A stretch of DNA of 64,000 nucleotides, taken from positions 186,001 through 250,000 of the forward strand of contig DEWY01000006.1 in NCBI GenBank assembly GCA_002363865.1, in the 5' to 3' direction. Position numbers and translations under genes: made by a program. The stretch's first letter is position 1. Every line of letters begins with the position of its first letter. Shown one piece after another: positions 36,506 to 44,485 of the stretch. This DNA is from Caulobacteraceae bacterium UBA3198 (lineage in GTDB: Bacteria; Pseudomonadota; Alphaproteobacteria; Caulobacterales; Caulobacteraceae). The notes under the pieces were generated by a model. The model worked only from the letters and a program-made list of their open reading frames with translations. It was not told the DNA's origin and made no database searches.

Positions 36506-37489
36506 TCAGGCCGCTTCGGCCGGCTGCCCGCTCAGCTCGATGGGAGCAAAGCCCCCCTGAATGGTCCAGTTGATCCGCGCCCCCAGTTGGGCGGCAAGGT
36601 TCATGGGATCGGCGCGCTCGAACGGCGCAGTGCTCGCCTGGGCGTGGGTCAGATTGAGCTGCAGGATCGGATGGCGGTCAAAAAGCCCGGTGTGCGGGTC
36701 GCGCAGGTCGCCATGGACCACCACCTCGACGGCGTCGAGGGGGAGGAAGCCCAGCATCTCGACGGCGAACCGAAGGGCGACGGCGCAGACATTGGCGCCC
36801 TGCATCTGATGACGCCGCCCGATGGCCGCCTTGCGGAACACGGCCCGACCCTGAGGTAGGCGCTCGGCCTCCTCGGCCGGCATCTCGGCGAGGTCCAGGG
36901 CCTCGATCTGGATCTGGAAGCACCCCTTGGCGGGAGAAGAGAAGCGGAACCGCGACACAGCGCCATAGACCTCGCTGAGCTTCGTGTGCTCGGCGAGGGA
37001 CTCATTGATGGTGCGCATGTCCAGCTCGGCCAGCTTGCAGGCGAAGTCGATCTCTACATTGTGGGTCTGGGCTTCGCGCCAGGCGGCCCGATAGGCCTGC
37101 TCGTCCTCACTCGCCGCCTCGGCCACCCGGGCGGCCAGCTGGCGGCGGCGATCCCGGTCTGAGCCGAACAGCTGGGCGAGCCAGCCAGGGCGGTAGGCGT
37201 GCAGCGCCTGACGCGCTTCGGCCTCCCTTTCGTTGGTGCGGACAATATTGATCCGGGGGCGAGCAGCCACGGCGGCCCAGTCCCGAGGGCGGTAGGGAAC
37301 CCCGTGGCACTGGGTCAGGGCGGCCACTCTGGCGGCCAACGCCTCGGCTTCGGCCGCAGGGCCCAGACGGCCGTCAGCCGCGTCGCCGAACCGCGCCTGC
37401 TCAGCCTTGGCCTGCGCCGCACGCTTTGCCTCACGCTCGATCCGGTCCATGGTGACGTCGATCGACTGATCGGGACGCATATCGTCCAT
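36506..37489 (-). CDS. Hypothetical cytoplasmic protein
   Basis: A 327-residue protein I do not recognise. It begins with a charged, probably coiled-coil N-terminus (VTMDRIEREAKRAAQAKAEQARFGDAA), then RPRDWAAVAARPRINIVRTNEREAEARQAL, and a C-terminal alpha/beta region (ALRFAVEMLGFLPLDAVEVVVHGDL, HPILQLNLTHAQ). No signal peptide, TM helix or catalytic motif is evident. It is divergent from the alpha/beta hydrolase and convergent with the Rieske gene, so the context gives no functional hint. Confidence 0.6.
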   Translation of the reverse strand: MDDMRPDQSIDVTMDRIEREAKRAAQAKAEQARFGDAADGRLGPAAEAEALAARVAALTQCHGVPYRPRDWAAVAARPRINIVRTNEREAEARQALHAYRPGWLAQLFGSDRDRRRQLAARVAEAASEDEQAYRAAWREAQTHNVEIDFACKLAELDMRTINESLAEHTKLSEVYGAVSRFRFSSPAKGCFQIQIEALDLAEMPAEEAERLPQGRAVFRKAAIGRRHQMQGANVCAVALRFAVEMLGFLPLDAVEVVVHGDLRDPHTGLFDRHPILQLNLTHAQASTAPFERADPMNLAAQLGARINWTIQGGFAPIELSGQPAEAA

Positions 37490-37564
37490 ATAAAACCTCC
37501 TGCCTTCATCCGCTCTCCGGCGGCTTCCGGGCCATAGTCGAATAACTGCGTTATTGAGCCTTTA

Positions 37565-38362
37565 ATGCCCTCATTTCGAAACTCCGGCGTCGAGATCGCC
37601 TTTGACGATCTTCCCCCCCAGGGCGATGTGGCCCGCACCATGATCCTGGTCCACGGCTTCGCCTCCAACCGCAAGGAAGGCTGGCGTCGCACCGGCTGGT
37701 ACGCCGCCCTGGAGCGGCGCGGGACCCGCTGCGTGGCGCTAGACCAACGCGGCCACGGGGAGAGCGAAAAACTCTACGATCCGGACGCCTATGGACGAGA
37801 GGCCCTGGGCGGCGACGTGGTCGCCCTGATGGACCATCTGGGGCTCGAGCGCGCAGATGTGTTCGGCTATTCCATGGGCGCGCGGACGGCTCTGGCCGCC
37901 GCCCTGGCCGCGCCGGACCGCATCGGCCACCTGATCCTGGGCGGCGTCGGCGAACGCCTGCTGGAGCCGCGGGTCGAAGGCGCGCCCACCGACGCCATGA
38001 GCCAGGCCATGCTGGCCGAGGACCCCGAGACCATCAGCCATCCAATGCTGCGCAGCTTCCGCCACTTCGCCGACGAGCAGGGTGAGGACCGCCGCGCCCT
38101 GGCGGCCTTTGTTCAGGCCAAGAACCCGCCCCTGGATGTCGAGGCCATGGGCCGGCTGGAGGCGCCGGTGCTGGTGGTGGCCGGCCAGAGGGACGATGGG
38201 GCCGGCGATCCGGACGGTCTGGCCCGGGCCTTCCCCAACGGGCGCGGCATCACGGTGGTGGGCTGCGACCACTTCTCGGCCATCCCCCACGCCCTGACCA
38301 AGGCCGCCACCTTCGACTTTCTGGACGGGATGCTGGACGACCCCTTCGGCGACCGCTTCTAG
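37565..38362 (+). CDS. Alpha/beta hydrolase
   Basis: A 265-residue hydrolase with the oxyanion region ILVHGFASNR, ALDQRGHGES, the nucleophile elbow GYSMGARTA and a C-terminal catalytic His in GCDHFSAIPH. The catalytic Asp is in AGQRDDGAGDP. The short cap region suggests an esterase or C-C/carboxyl-ester hydrolase; the substrate is unknown. It converges on the GST gene with six bases between stops. Confidence 0.85.
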   Translation: MPSFRNSGVEIAFDDLPPQGDVARTMILVHGFASNRKEGWRRTGWYAALERRGTRCVALDQRGHGESEKLYDPDAYGREALGGDVVALMDHLGLERADVFGYSMGARTALAAALAAPDRIGHLILGGVGERLLEPRVEGAPTDAMSQAMLAEDPETISHPMLRSFRHFADEQGEDRRALAAFVQAKNPPLDVEAMGRLEAPVLVVAGQRDDGAGDPDGLARAFPNGRGITVVGCDHFSAIPHALTKAATFDFLDGMLDDPFGDRF

Positions 38363-38368
38363 GGCGCT

Positions 38369-38995
38369 CTAGCGCCCCAGGGCGTAGGGCCCGCCCCGTT
38401 CAATGGCGGCCTTGTAGGCTGGCCGGTCATGCAGCCGGTCGAGCCAGGCCTCGGCGTTCGGATATTTCGGCAGAAGGCCAAAGGCCCGGGCGACCTCGCC
38501 CACGAAGCTCATCTGGATATCGGCCCCGGTGAGGGCCTGGCCCAGCAGATAGTCCCGCCCGGCCAGGGCCTGGTCGAGATAGGACATGTGGTTGTCGATC
38601 TCGCTGGCGATCCGGCCGTGAAGGGGGCCTCCAGCCTCGCCCAGGCGCATGACGTACATCTGCAGCATCAGGGGCAGCATGGCCGAGCCCTCCGCATAGT
38701 GCAGCCACTGGAGATAGTCCTCGTATTCGGGCGCCCCCACCGGGGGCTGCAGCCGGCCGGCCCCATGGCGGCGGATCAGATAGTCGATGATGGCGCCCGA
38801 CTCATGGACCGTCGCATCCCCATCGGTGATCACCGGCGACTTGCCCAGCGGGTGGACCGCCCGCAGCTCATCGGGAGCCAGGCGGGTGGTCGCGTCACGG
38901 GCGTAGGCCTTAATCTCGTAGTCCGCCCCCAACTCCTCCAGCAGCCAGAGAATGCGCTGCGAACGGGACTCATTGAGATGGTGGACGGTGATCAT
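38369..38995 (-). CDS. Glutathione S-transferase
   Basis: A 208-residue GST. The N-terminal thioredoxin-fold domain starts ITVHHLNESRSQRILWLLEELG, contains the cis-Pro segment GKSPVITDG and the glutathione-binding Glu-Ser pair in VHESGAIIDYL. An all-helical C-terminal domain carries LTGADIQMSFV. It belongs to the bacterial beta/nu-like group with Ser/Asn rather than Tyr in the active-site region. Stand-alone detoxification or reductive role inferred. Confidence 0.88.
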   Translation of the reverse strand: MITVHHLNESRSQRILWLLEELGADYEIKAYARDATTRLAPDELRAVHPLGKSPVITDGDATVHESGAIIDYLIRRHGAGRLQPPVGAPEYEDYLQWLHYAEGSAMLPLMLQMYVMRLGEAGGPLHGRIASEIDNHMSYLDQALAGRDYLLGQALTGADIQMSFVGEVARAFGLLPKYPNAEAWLDRLHDRPAYKAAIERGGPYALGR

Positions 38996-39069
38996 GGCGG
39001 CTCCCAGGTTTGGCTTACATCGTATAGGGGTCGGGATTGAACGTCGACAGGCCGGGCGGAGCGCGATCC

Positions 39070-40719
39070 ATGACCCCTGAACTTCCGACCGATCCCGTGG
39101 GCCGGCTGCAGGCCGCCGCCGAGGTCGCCGAGGCCTGCCTGGTCCAGGCCAAGGCGACCCTGAGCGTCCGGTTCTCGCCCGAAGGTCGCCTCGATCGCCA
39201 CGCCCTGGACGCTGGCCAGCACGCCGCCCATGGCCTGGCCTGGGCGGCCGCCTACGGCGAGACCCTGCGCCAGACCGCGGCCTGGGCCGGCGAGCTCGCC
39301 GCGGCGGGCGCCCTGGATGAGGCGAGCCTGCGCCCGGCCCTGCTGCTGGCGCATGAATATCTCAGCCAGCTGGCCGGCGGCCTGCCCATGAGCCAGGGCG
39401 AAATGGTCCGCCCCGCCGACCTCGGTTTCGACCCCGCCCGCCTGACCCCACTGATCGCCGAACTGGCGCCTCACGCCACATCACCGGCCAAGGCCCGTAT
39501 CGTGGCCCTGCTGGAAGCGGCGCGAGGTCAGCCGTCCCTGGAAGCCAGCGGCCTGGACGACACCCACCAGGCGATCAGCCAGCAGTTCTGCGACTTCGCC
39601 CGAGAAAAGATCACCCCGCACGCCCACGGCTGGCACCTGCGCGACGAGCTCATCCCCCTGCCCCTGATCGAGGAGCTGGCGGCCCTGGGCGTGTTCGGCC
39701 TGACCCTGCCGGAGGTCTATGGCGGGGCCGGCCTGGGCAAGGTGGCCATGTGTGTGGTCTCCGAGGCCCTGTCGCGGGGCTATATTGGCGTCGGCTCGCT
39801 CGGCACCCGCTCGGAGATCGCCGCGGAGCTGATCCTGGCCCACGGGACGGATGATCAGAAGGCGCAGCTCCTGCCGGCCATCGCCTCAGGCGCCATGCTG
39901 CCCACAGCGGTCTTCACCGAGCCGGAGGCGGGGTCGGACCTGGGCTCGCTGCGCACCCGGGCTGTCCTCCAGGATGGCCAATGGCGGGTGACCGGCGCCA
40001 AGACCTGGATCACTCACGCCGCCCGAGCCGACCTGATGACCCTGCTGGTCCGGACCGATCCCGACAGCCGCGACCATCGGGGCCTGTCCATGCTGCTGGC
40101 GCGCAAGCCGCGGGGGACCGATGAGGCGCCCTTCCCCGCCCAAGGCATGAGCGGGGGGGAAATCGCCGTCATCGGCTATCGCGGCATGAAGGAATACGAG
40201 ATCGCCTTTGACGGCTTCGCCGTGCCGGAGGCCGACCTGCTGGGGGGCCGGGGGGGCCAGGGCTTCAGTCAGCTGATGGCGACGTTCGAATCCGCCCGGA
40301 TCCAGACCGCCGCCCGGGCCATCGGCGTGGCGCAGAACGCCCTGGACCTGGCTCTGGACTATGGCCTCGCCCGGCGGCAGTTCGGCCAGGCCCTGACTAG
40401 CTTCCCCCGGGTTTCCGACAAGCTCGCCATGATGGCCGCCGAGATTCTTGGGGCGAGACGCCTGGCCTGGTTCTCAGCCCGCGCCAAGGATGCGGGGCGT
40501 CGATGCGACCTTGAAGCGGGCATGGCCAAGCTGACGGCGGCCCGCATCGCCTGGGCCTGCGCCGACAACGCCCTGCAGATCCATGGGGGGACCGGCTTTG
40601 CGGTGGAGCAGCCGGTCAGCCGGCTGCTCGCCGACGCCCGCATTCTCAATATTTTCGAAGGCGCTGGGGAAATTCAGGCCCAGGTCATCGCCCGGCGCCT
40701 GCTGGAAGGCGCCAACTGA
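39070..40719 (+). CDS. Acyl-CoA dehydrogenase with an N-terminal helical extension
   Basis: A 549-residue FAD-dependent dehydrogenase. The first ~160 residues form an alanine-rich helical extension. The ACAD fold follows: FCDFAREKITPHAH, LTLPEVYGGAGL, the FAD/acyl-CoA-binding TAVFTEPEAGSDLGSLRTRA and WITHAARADL, and the C-terminal ALQIHGGTGFAVEQPVSRLLADARI. Catalytic electrons would pass to EtfBA, encoded at 43736-45417. The ordinary family length is near 380. I start at the ATG at 39070. A TetR gene follows it in the opposite direction. Confidence 0.88.
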   Translation: MTPELPTDPVGRLQAAAEVAEACLVQAKATLSVRFSPEGRLDRHALDAGQHAAHGLAWAAAYGETLRQTAAWAGELAAAGALDEASLRPALLLAHEYLSQLAGGLPMSQGEMVRPADLGFDPARLTPLIAELAPHATSPAKARIVALLEAARGQPSLEASGLDDTHQAISQQFCDFAREKITPHAHGWHLRDELIPLPLIEELAALGVFGLTLPEVYGGAGLGKVAMCVVSEALSRGYIGVGSLGTRSEIAAELILAHGTDDQKAQLLPAIASGAMLPTAVFTEPEAGSDLGSLRTRAVLQDGQWRVTGAKTWITHAARADLMTLLVRTDPDSRDHRGLSMLLARKPRGTDEAPFPAQGMSGGEIAVIGYRGMKEYEIAFDGFAVPEADLLGGRGGQGFSQLMATFESARIQTAARAIGVAQNALDLALDYGLARRQFGQALTSFPRVSDKLAMMAAEILGARRLAWFSARAKDAGRRCDLEAGMAKLTAARIAWACADNALQIHGGTGFAVEQPVSRLLADARILNIFEGAGEIQAQVIARRLLEGAN

Positions 40720-40731
40720 TCAGAGGATCGC

Positions 40732-41343
40732 TCAGGCGGCGGCGGATGGAGCGAAGCCCCGGGCGACCAGGGCGATCTGCTTTTCCATGATCGCGCTCAT
40801 CTGCTCCGGTCCGGCCTGCTCCCAGGCGGCCAGACGGTAGTTCCAGGCATAGGCGGCCATGAGCGTGTCGACGATCAGCGGGATATCGGCGTCGTCGGCC
40901 ACCTCGCCCCGGGTGCGTCCGTCGGCGACACAGTCATGGATCATGCCCCGCAGTCGGGGATTTCGCCCATAGGGCACGGAGTCAGATCCCTGACGCCAGT
41001 TATAGGCCGCCGCGATGTGGGCCAGGAACAGCGGCGTACGCCGGGTCTCGAAGGCGTAGTGCAGCGCAAAGATCGAGGACAGGCGGTCGACCACCGTGCC
41101 GCGCAGATGCGGGGTGATCCGGTCCAGCTCGGCATAGAGGTCCTCCAGCCGGTCGATCATGACCTGGCTGAGCACCTCGGCCTTGGAGGCGAAGCAGGTG
41201 AAGACGCTGCCCACCGCCACGCCGGCCTGACTGGCGATCTCGCGGACAGTGGTTTCCTCGTAACCGACCGTTTCGAACAGGTCCCGGGCGGCGTCGAGCA
41301 CGCGTCTGCGCGTCGCCTCCTTCTGCGTCTGGCGTAGATTCAA
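40732..41343 (-). CDS. TetR-family regulator (proximal copy)
   Basis: About 203 residues. The helix-turn-helix is RRRVLDAARDLFETVGYEETTVREIASQAGVAVGSVF with CFASKAEVL after it, a TetR signature. I place the start at a TTG (41343), preceded by GGGGGG, because it gives the usual short N-terminal arm. An ATG at 41448 would add 35 atypical residues but would follow the upstream TetR stop closely. The ligand domain suggests an acyl-CoA or lipophilic effector. It probably controls the convergent acyl-CoA dehydrogenase gene or itself. Confidence 0.78.
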   Translation of the reverse strand: MNLRQTQKEATRRRVLDAARDLFETVGYEETTVREIASQAGVAVGSVFTCFASKAEVLSQVMIDRLEDLYAELDRITPHLRGTVVDRLSSIFALHYAFETRRTPLFLAHIAAAYNWRQGSDSVPYGRNPRLRGMIHDCVADGRTRGEVADDADIPLIVDTLMAAYAWNYRLAAWEQAGPEQMSAIMEKQIALVARGFAPSAAA

Positions 41344-41459
41344 TTTCCCCCCAAGCGCGCTCTGACGGTGCGTCCTGATGTGTTTCCCATCAACAGGAGA
41401 CCCGGCATGGCCGCCCGTAGCAAGCCACTTTCCCTGGGGGGAGACCATCTGCCCTGACC

Positions 41460-42110
41460 CTAGCCCCGGCGCGCCCCCGCAAGGATCACCCGGATCTGGT
41501 CCCGAGAGCGGGCCTGCAGAGCCTCGAGGCTCCAGCCGCCGAACACCGCCTGCGGGTAGTTGGCCAGATAGTTGTCGAACAGCATCTGGCTGCGGAGCTT
41601 GATCTCGCACTCCTGGGACAGTTCGCCCCGCTCGACGCCCAAGGCCAGCTGCTCGGCGAACAGTTCGATGGTGTCCTGCATGGCCGGCAGGGCGCGCAGG
41701 GCCTGACCGTCCTCACAGGACCACGACAGGCCAAGGGCCGCGCGAACCAGCGGCATCTGACCGCGATAGAAGGCGTAGCCGGCGCTGAAGGCCTTCAGGA
41801 GGGCCTCATCGACCGTCCGGCCCCGGGCCGCGGCCTCGGTCATGGCGGTCAGGACCGACTCCAGGTCCGAGGTCATGATCTCGCGGAAAAGCTCAGACTT
41901 GTCGGCGAAATTGGCGAAGACCGCGCCGGTGGACATGCCGGCCGCCGCGGCGATGTCGCGGATGGTCGCGCCTTCATAGCCCTGGGCGCCAAACAGCTCG
42001 CGGGCGGCGGCCAGGACCTTGGCCCGGGTCTGCTGCTTGGCCAGCGCCCGGCGGGTCGGCATGCGGACGCGGGTTTCAGATTGGCCTTGGACCTCGGCGA
42101 CGTGCTTCAT
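41460..42110 (-). CDS. TetR-family regulator (distal copy)
   Basis: About 216 residues with the DNA-binding motif RAKVLAAARELFGAQGYEGATIRDIAAAAGMSTGAVFANFADKSELF. I choose the ATG at 42110 (GGAG upstream); an earlier in-frame start adds 16 residues. It is upstream of and collinear with the other TetR gene, so the pair are likely one transcript. Two stacked TetR regulators next to an acyl-CoA dehydrogenase suggest layered control of lipid or acyl-CoA metabolism. Confidence 0.8.
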   Translation of the reverse strand: MKHVAEVQGQSETRVRMPTRRALAKQQTRAKVLAAARELFGAQGYEGATIRDIAAAAGMSTGAVFANFADKSELFREIMTSDLESVLTAMTEAAARGRTVDEALLKAFSAGYAFYRGQMPLVRAALGLSWSCEDGQALRALPAMQDTIELFAEQLALGVERGELSQECEIKLRSQMLFDNYLANYPQAVFGGWSLEALQARSRDQIRVILAGARRG

Positions 42111-42420
42111 CGGTGTATCAACTCCAGCTTGCCGTGGCGGGGGAGACCATCGGCGCATACGCCCCAGCGCGCCGCCGGGAGGTGCCGGGGGCGCAGGGCG
42201 CGGGTGGAGGCTGTCTGCGCATGTCGCCTGGACGGCCGCCTGGGCGACGTTCGGCGAGTGCGTTCAACAACCTTCGTGTCAAATTCTCAAGGCGAGGGGA
42301 TATCGGAAATATGTCGACCTTGGGGCGCGACGGGTTGTCGCGACTGAAATTCGTTTAAAATCGGCATGTTAAGCATAATACGACGGCCATCGCGGCGCAG
42401 CTTCCATTGAACCCGATTCA
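42111..42420. other. Intergenic region between the tetR pair and the HIG1 gene
   Basis: No ORF with credible codon use. It is visibly more AT-rich from 42270 on. A short hairpin GCGAC/GTCGC occurs near 42327-42341. Promoters for the divergent tetR and HIG1 genes must lie here or just beyond; none is clear. Confidence 0.4.
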
Positions 42421-42434
42421 GTGAATGTGATCAA
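42421..42434. promoter_or_regulatory. FNR/FixK-like box upstream of the HIG1 gene
   Basis: GTGAATGTGATCAA matches TTGA-N6-TCAA at seven of eight positions, 92 bases before the HIG1 gene. An overlapping second near-match, TTGA-N6-TTCA, starts at 42408. An oxygen-responsive regulator would fit a hypoxia-induced-domain protein, but the match is imperfect. Confidence 0.35.
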
Positions 42435-42526
42435 CCAGCTTCGCGATTGCGAGGCGAAATCAGATTCGTGCAATTCGCTGACGAAGCCCTACATTTCCCT
42501 CAAGCTCAAGCATCCGATGACAGGCC

Positions 42527-42733
42527 ATGACACAGATCTTCGCCCTGCTGATCCCCGCGAGCCTGCTCGCGGTCACCCTGACTCTGGGGGTCGGCATCTA
42601 CGCCCTCTTCCGGGGCGGAGACTTCGGGCGCTCCTATTCCAATAAGCTTATGCGCCTGCGGGTGGTCCTTCAGGCCGCCGCGGTCCTGATCCTTGTGACC
42701 GCCGTCTGGTGGCGCAACACCTACGGCGGGTAA
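42527..42733 (+). CDS. HIG1-domain (hypoxia-induced) membrane protein
   Basis: A 68-residue protein with two TM helices (IFALLIPASLLAVTLTLGVGIYALF and LRVVLQAAAVLILVTAVWW) joined by the conserved loop GGDFGRSYSNKLMRLRV, the HIG1 signature. In mitochondria and alphaproteobacteria such proteins associate with cytochrome oxidase or respiratory supercomplexes. Seven bases separate it from the cobalamin adenosyltransferase gene, so the two form an operon. Confidence 0.85.
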   Translation: MTQIFALLIPASLLAVTLTLGVGIYALFRGGDFGRSYSNKLMRLRVVLQAAAVLILVTAVWWRNTYGG

Positions 42734-42740
42734 GCCAGCC

Positions 42741-43316
42741 ATGGTGGTTCTGAACCGCATCTACACCCGCACCGGCGACGGCGGCGCCACGCGGCTGGCC
42801 AATGGCGCAGAGGTCGCCAAGACCGACCTGCGGGTCGAGGCCTATGGGTCGGTGGATGAGACCAACGCCTGTCTCGGGCTCGCGCGCCTGCACACCGGCG
42901 ACGACGCCCTCCTCGACCCCATGCTGAAGCGGATTCAGAATGATCTGTTCGACCTGGGAGCCGACCTGGCCAATCCGCCGGCCCCGGATGAGGATCCGGC
43001 CCGGGTTCTACGGGTGACCGACGGCCAGGTGACGCGGTTGGAGCAGGAGATCGACCAGATCAATGCCGACCTGTCGCCCCTGACCTCCTTTGTTCTGCCG
43101 GGCGGGACCCCGGCGGCAGCGGCGCTGCATCAGGCTCGCACCGTCTGCCGGCGCGCCGAGCGGGCGGCTGTGCATCTGGCCCAGACCGAGCCCGTGGCGA
43201 CGCCGGCCCTAAAGTATCTCAATCGGCTGTCGGACTTGCTGTTCGTCGCCGCCCGCCGGGCCAACGGGCAAGGGGCGCTGGACGTGCTCTGGAGCCCCGG
43301 GGCGACCCGTGGCTGA
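42741..43316 (+). CDS. Cob(I)alamin adenosyltransferase, PduO type
   Basis: A 191-residue ATP:corrinoid adenosyltransferase. It has the ATP-binding N-terminus RIYTRTGDGGATRLANG, then YGSVDETNACLGLAR and the C-terminal CRRAERAAVHLAQ and YLNRLSDLLFVAARRAN motifs of the PduO family. It makes adenosylcobalamin, a cofactor for methylmalonyl-CoA mutase and other enzymes. It is cotranscribed with the HIG1 gene; the link is probably positional. Confidence 0.9.
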   Translation: MVVLNRIYTRTGDGGATRLANGAEVAKTDLRVEAYGSVDETNACLGLARLHTGDDALLDPMLKRIQNDLFDLGADLANPPAPDEDPARVLRVTDGQVTRLEQEIDQINADLSPLTSFVLPGGTPAAAALHQARTVCRRAERAAVHLAQTEPVATPALKYLNRLSDLLFVAARRANGQGALDVLWSPGATRG

Positions 43317-43323
43317 CTTGGCC

Positions 43324-43605
43324 CTAGGGGGCGGGGGCGGCTTTTTCGGCCTCAGCCTTCGCCGCCGCGGCGGCCTGTTCGGCGGCCTTGCGTTCGGGAA
43401 TGGTCCGACCGGTGATGTCGGAAATCAGCACCGGGCGGGCGCAGACCCGGCCATCGGGATCCCACCAGTCGCCCTGGGCTTCGCACCGTTCAGCGGGCCA
43501 GACCACATAGGCCTGGTAGGCGAAGATGGCGACCAGGGAGAGGACGAAGACGCCCAGGAAAACGAGTTTCAGGCGGTCGATGATGCGGCTCATCGGATGG
43601 CTCAT
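43324..43605 (-). CDS. Small single-span membrane protein
   Basis: A 93-residue protein: one TM helix (LVFLGVFVLSLVAIFAYQAYVVW), then RCEAQGDWWDPDGRVCARPVLISDITGR with two cysteines, then a lysine/alanine/glutamate-rich tail. Probably anchored with the cysteine segment in the periplasm. I recall similar hypothetical proteins in Caulobacterales, with no known function. The ATG at 43593 is an alternative start. Confidence 0.65.
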   Translation of the reverse strand: MSHPMSRIIDRLKLVFLGVFVLSLVAIFAYQAYVVWPAERCEAQGDWWDPDGRVCARPVLISDITGRTIPERKAAEQAAAAAKAEAEKAAPAP

Positions 43606-43735
43606 ATTCGGGCTTTTTCTCCCAGGCTAGGGTCGACATTGGCGCAAAATGCCCCATGTCCCCGACTTGCAATGCGCGCGGGAAACGTTATGCCCCGTGC
43701 GACCCATTCTTCCCCAAAGCGAATTTGAGGCCCTC

Positions 43736-44485
43736 ATGAAGGTGTTGGTCCCGGTCAAACGGGTAATCGATTACAACGTCAAGCCGCGGGTTAAGTCGGA
43801 CGAGACCGGCGTTGACCTCGCCAACGTCAAGATGTCCATGAACCCGTTCTGCGAGATCGCCGTCGAAGAGGCGGTGCGTCTTAAGGAAAAGGGCGTGGTC
43901 ACCGAGGTGGTGGCCGTGTCCATCGGCCCGGCCCAGGCGCAGGAAACCCTGCGTACGGCGCTCGCCATGGGCGCCGACCGCGCCATCCTGGTCCAGACCG
44001 ACGCCGACCTGGAGCCCCTGGCCGTGGCCAAGGTGCTCAAGGCGGTGATCAACGAGGAGTCCCCGAACCTGGTGGTGATGGGCAAGCAGGCCATCGACGG
44101 CGACAACAACGCCACCGGCCAGATGCTCTCGGCCCTGCTCGGCTGGCCCCAGGCCAGCTTCGCCTCCAAGCTGGAAGTGTCCGGCGACAAGGCGACCGTC
44201 ACCCGCGAAGTGGACGGCGGCCTGCAGACCATCGAAGCGCCGCTGCCGGTGATCGTCACCGCCGATCTGCGCCTGAACGAGCCGCGCTACGCCTCTCTGC
44301 CCAACATCATGAAGGCCAAGAAGAAGCCCCTCGACACCAAGGACATCGCGTCCTTCGGCATCGACACGGCCCCGCGCCTGAAGGTGATCAAGGTGGCCGA
44401 GCCGCCGAAGCGCGGCGGCGGCATCAAGGTCGAAACCGCGGCCGATCTGGTCGCCAAGCTCAAGAATGAAGCGGGGGTGCTCTAA
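43736..44485 (+). CDS. etfB: Electron transfer flavoprotein beta subunit
   Basis: A 249-residue EtfB: MKVLVPVKRVIDYNVKPRV, MNPFCEIAVEEAVRLKEKG, the AMP-binding MGKQAIDGDNNATGQMLSALLGW and the recognition-loop region RYASLPNIMKAKKKPL. It pairs with EtfA to accept electrons from acyl-CoA dehydrogenases and pass them to ETF-ubiquinone oxidoreductase. GAGG precedes the ATG at 43736. Its TAA overlaps the etfA ATG (TAATG), so translation is coupled. Confidence 0.96.
   Translation: MKVLVPVKRVIDYNVKPRVKSDETGVDLANVKMSMNPFCEIAVEEAVRLKEKGVVTEVVAVSIGPAQAQETLRTALAMGADRAILVQTDADLEPLAVAKVLKAVINEESPNLVVMGKQAIDGDNNATGQMLSALLGWPQASFASKLEVSGDKATVTREVDGGLQTIEAPLPVIVTADLRLNEPRYASLPNIMKAKKKPLDTKDIASFGIDTAPRLKVIKVAEPPKRGGGIKVETAADLVAKLKNEAGVL

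Noticed and set aside
40732..41610. 292-codon version of the proximal TetR gene
   Set aside because: The first ~55 codons would overlap the upstream TetR gene in another frame and look like non-coding translation.
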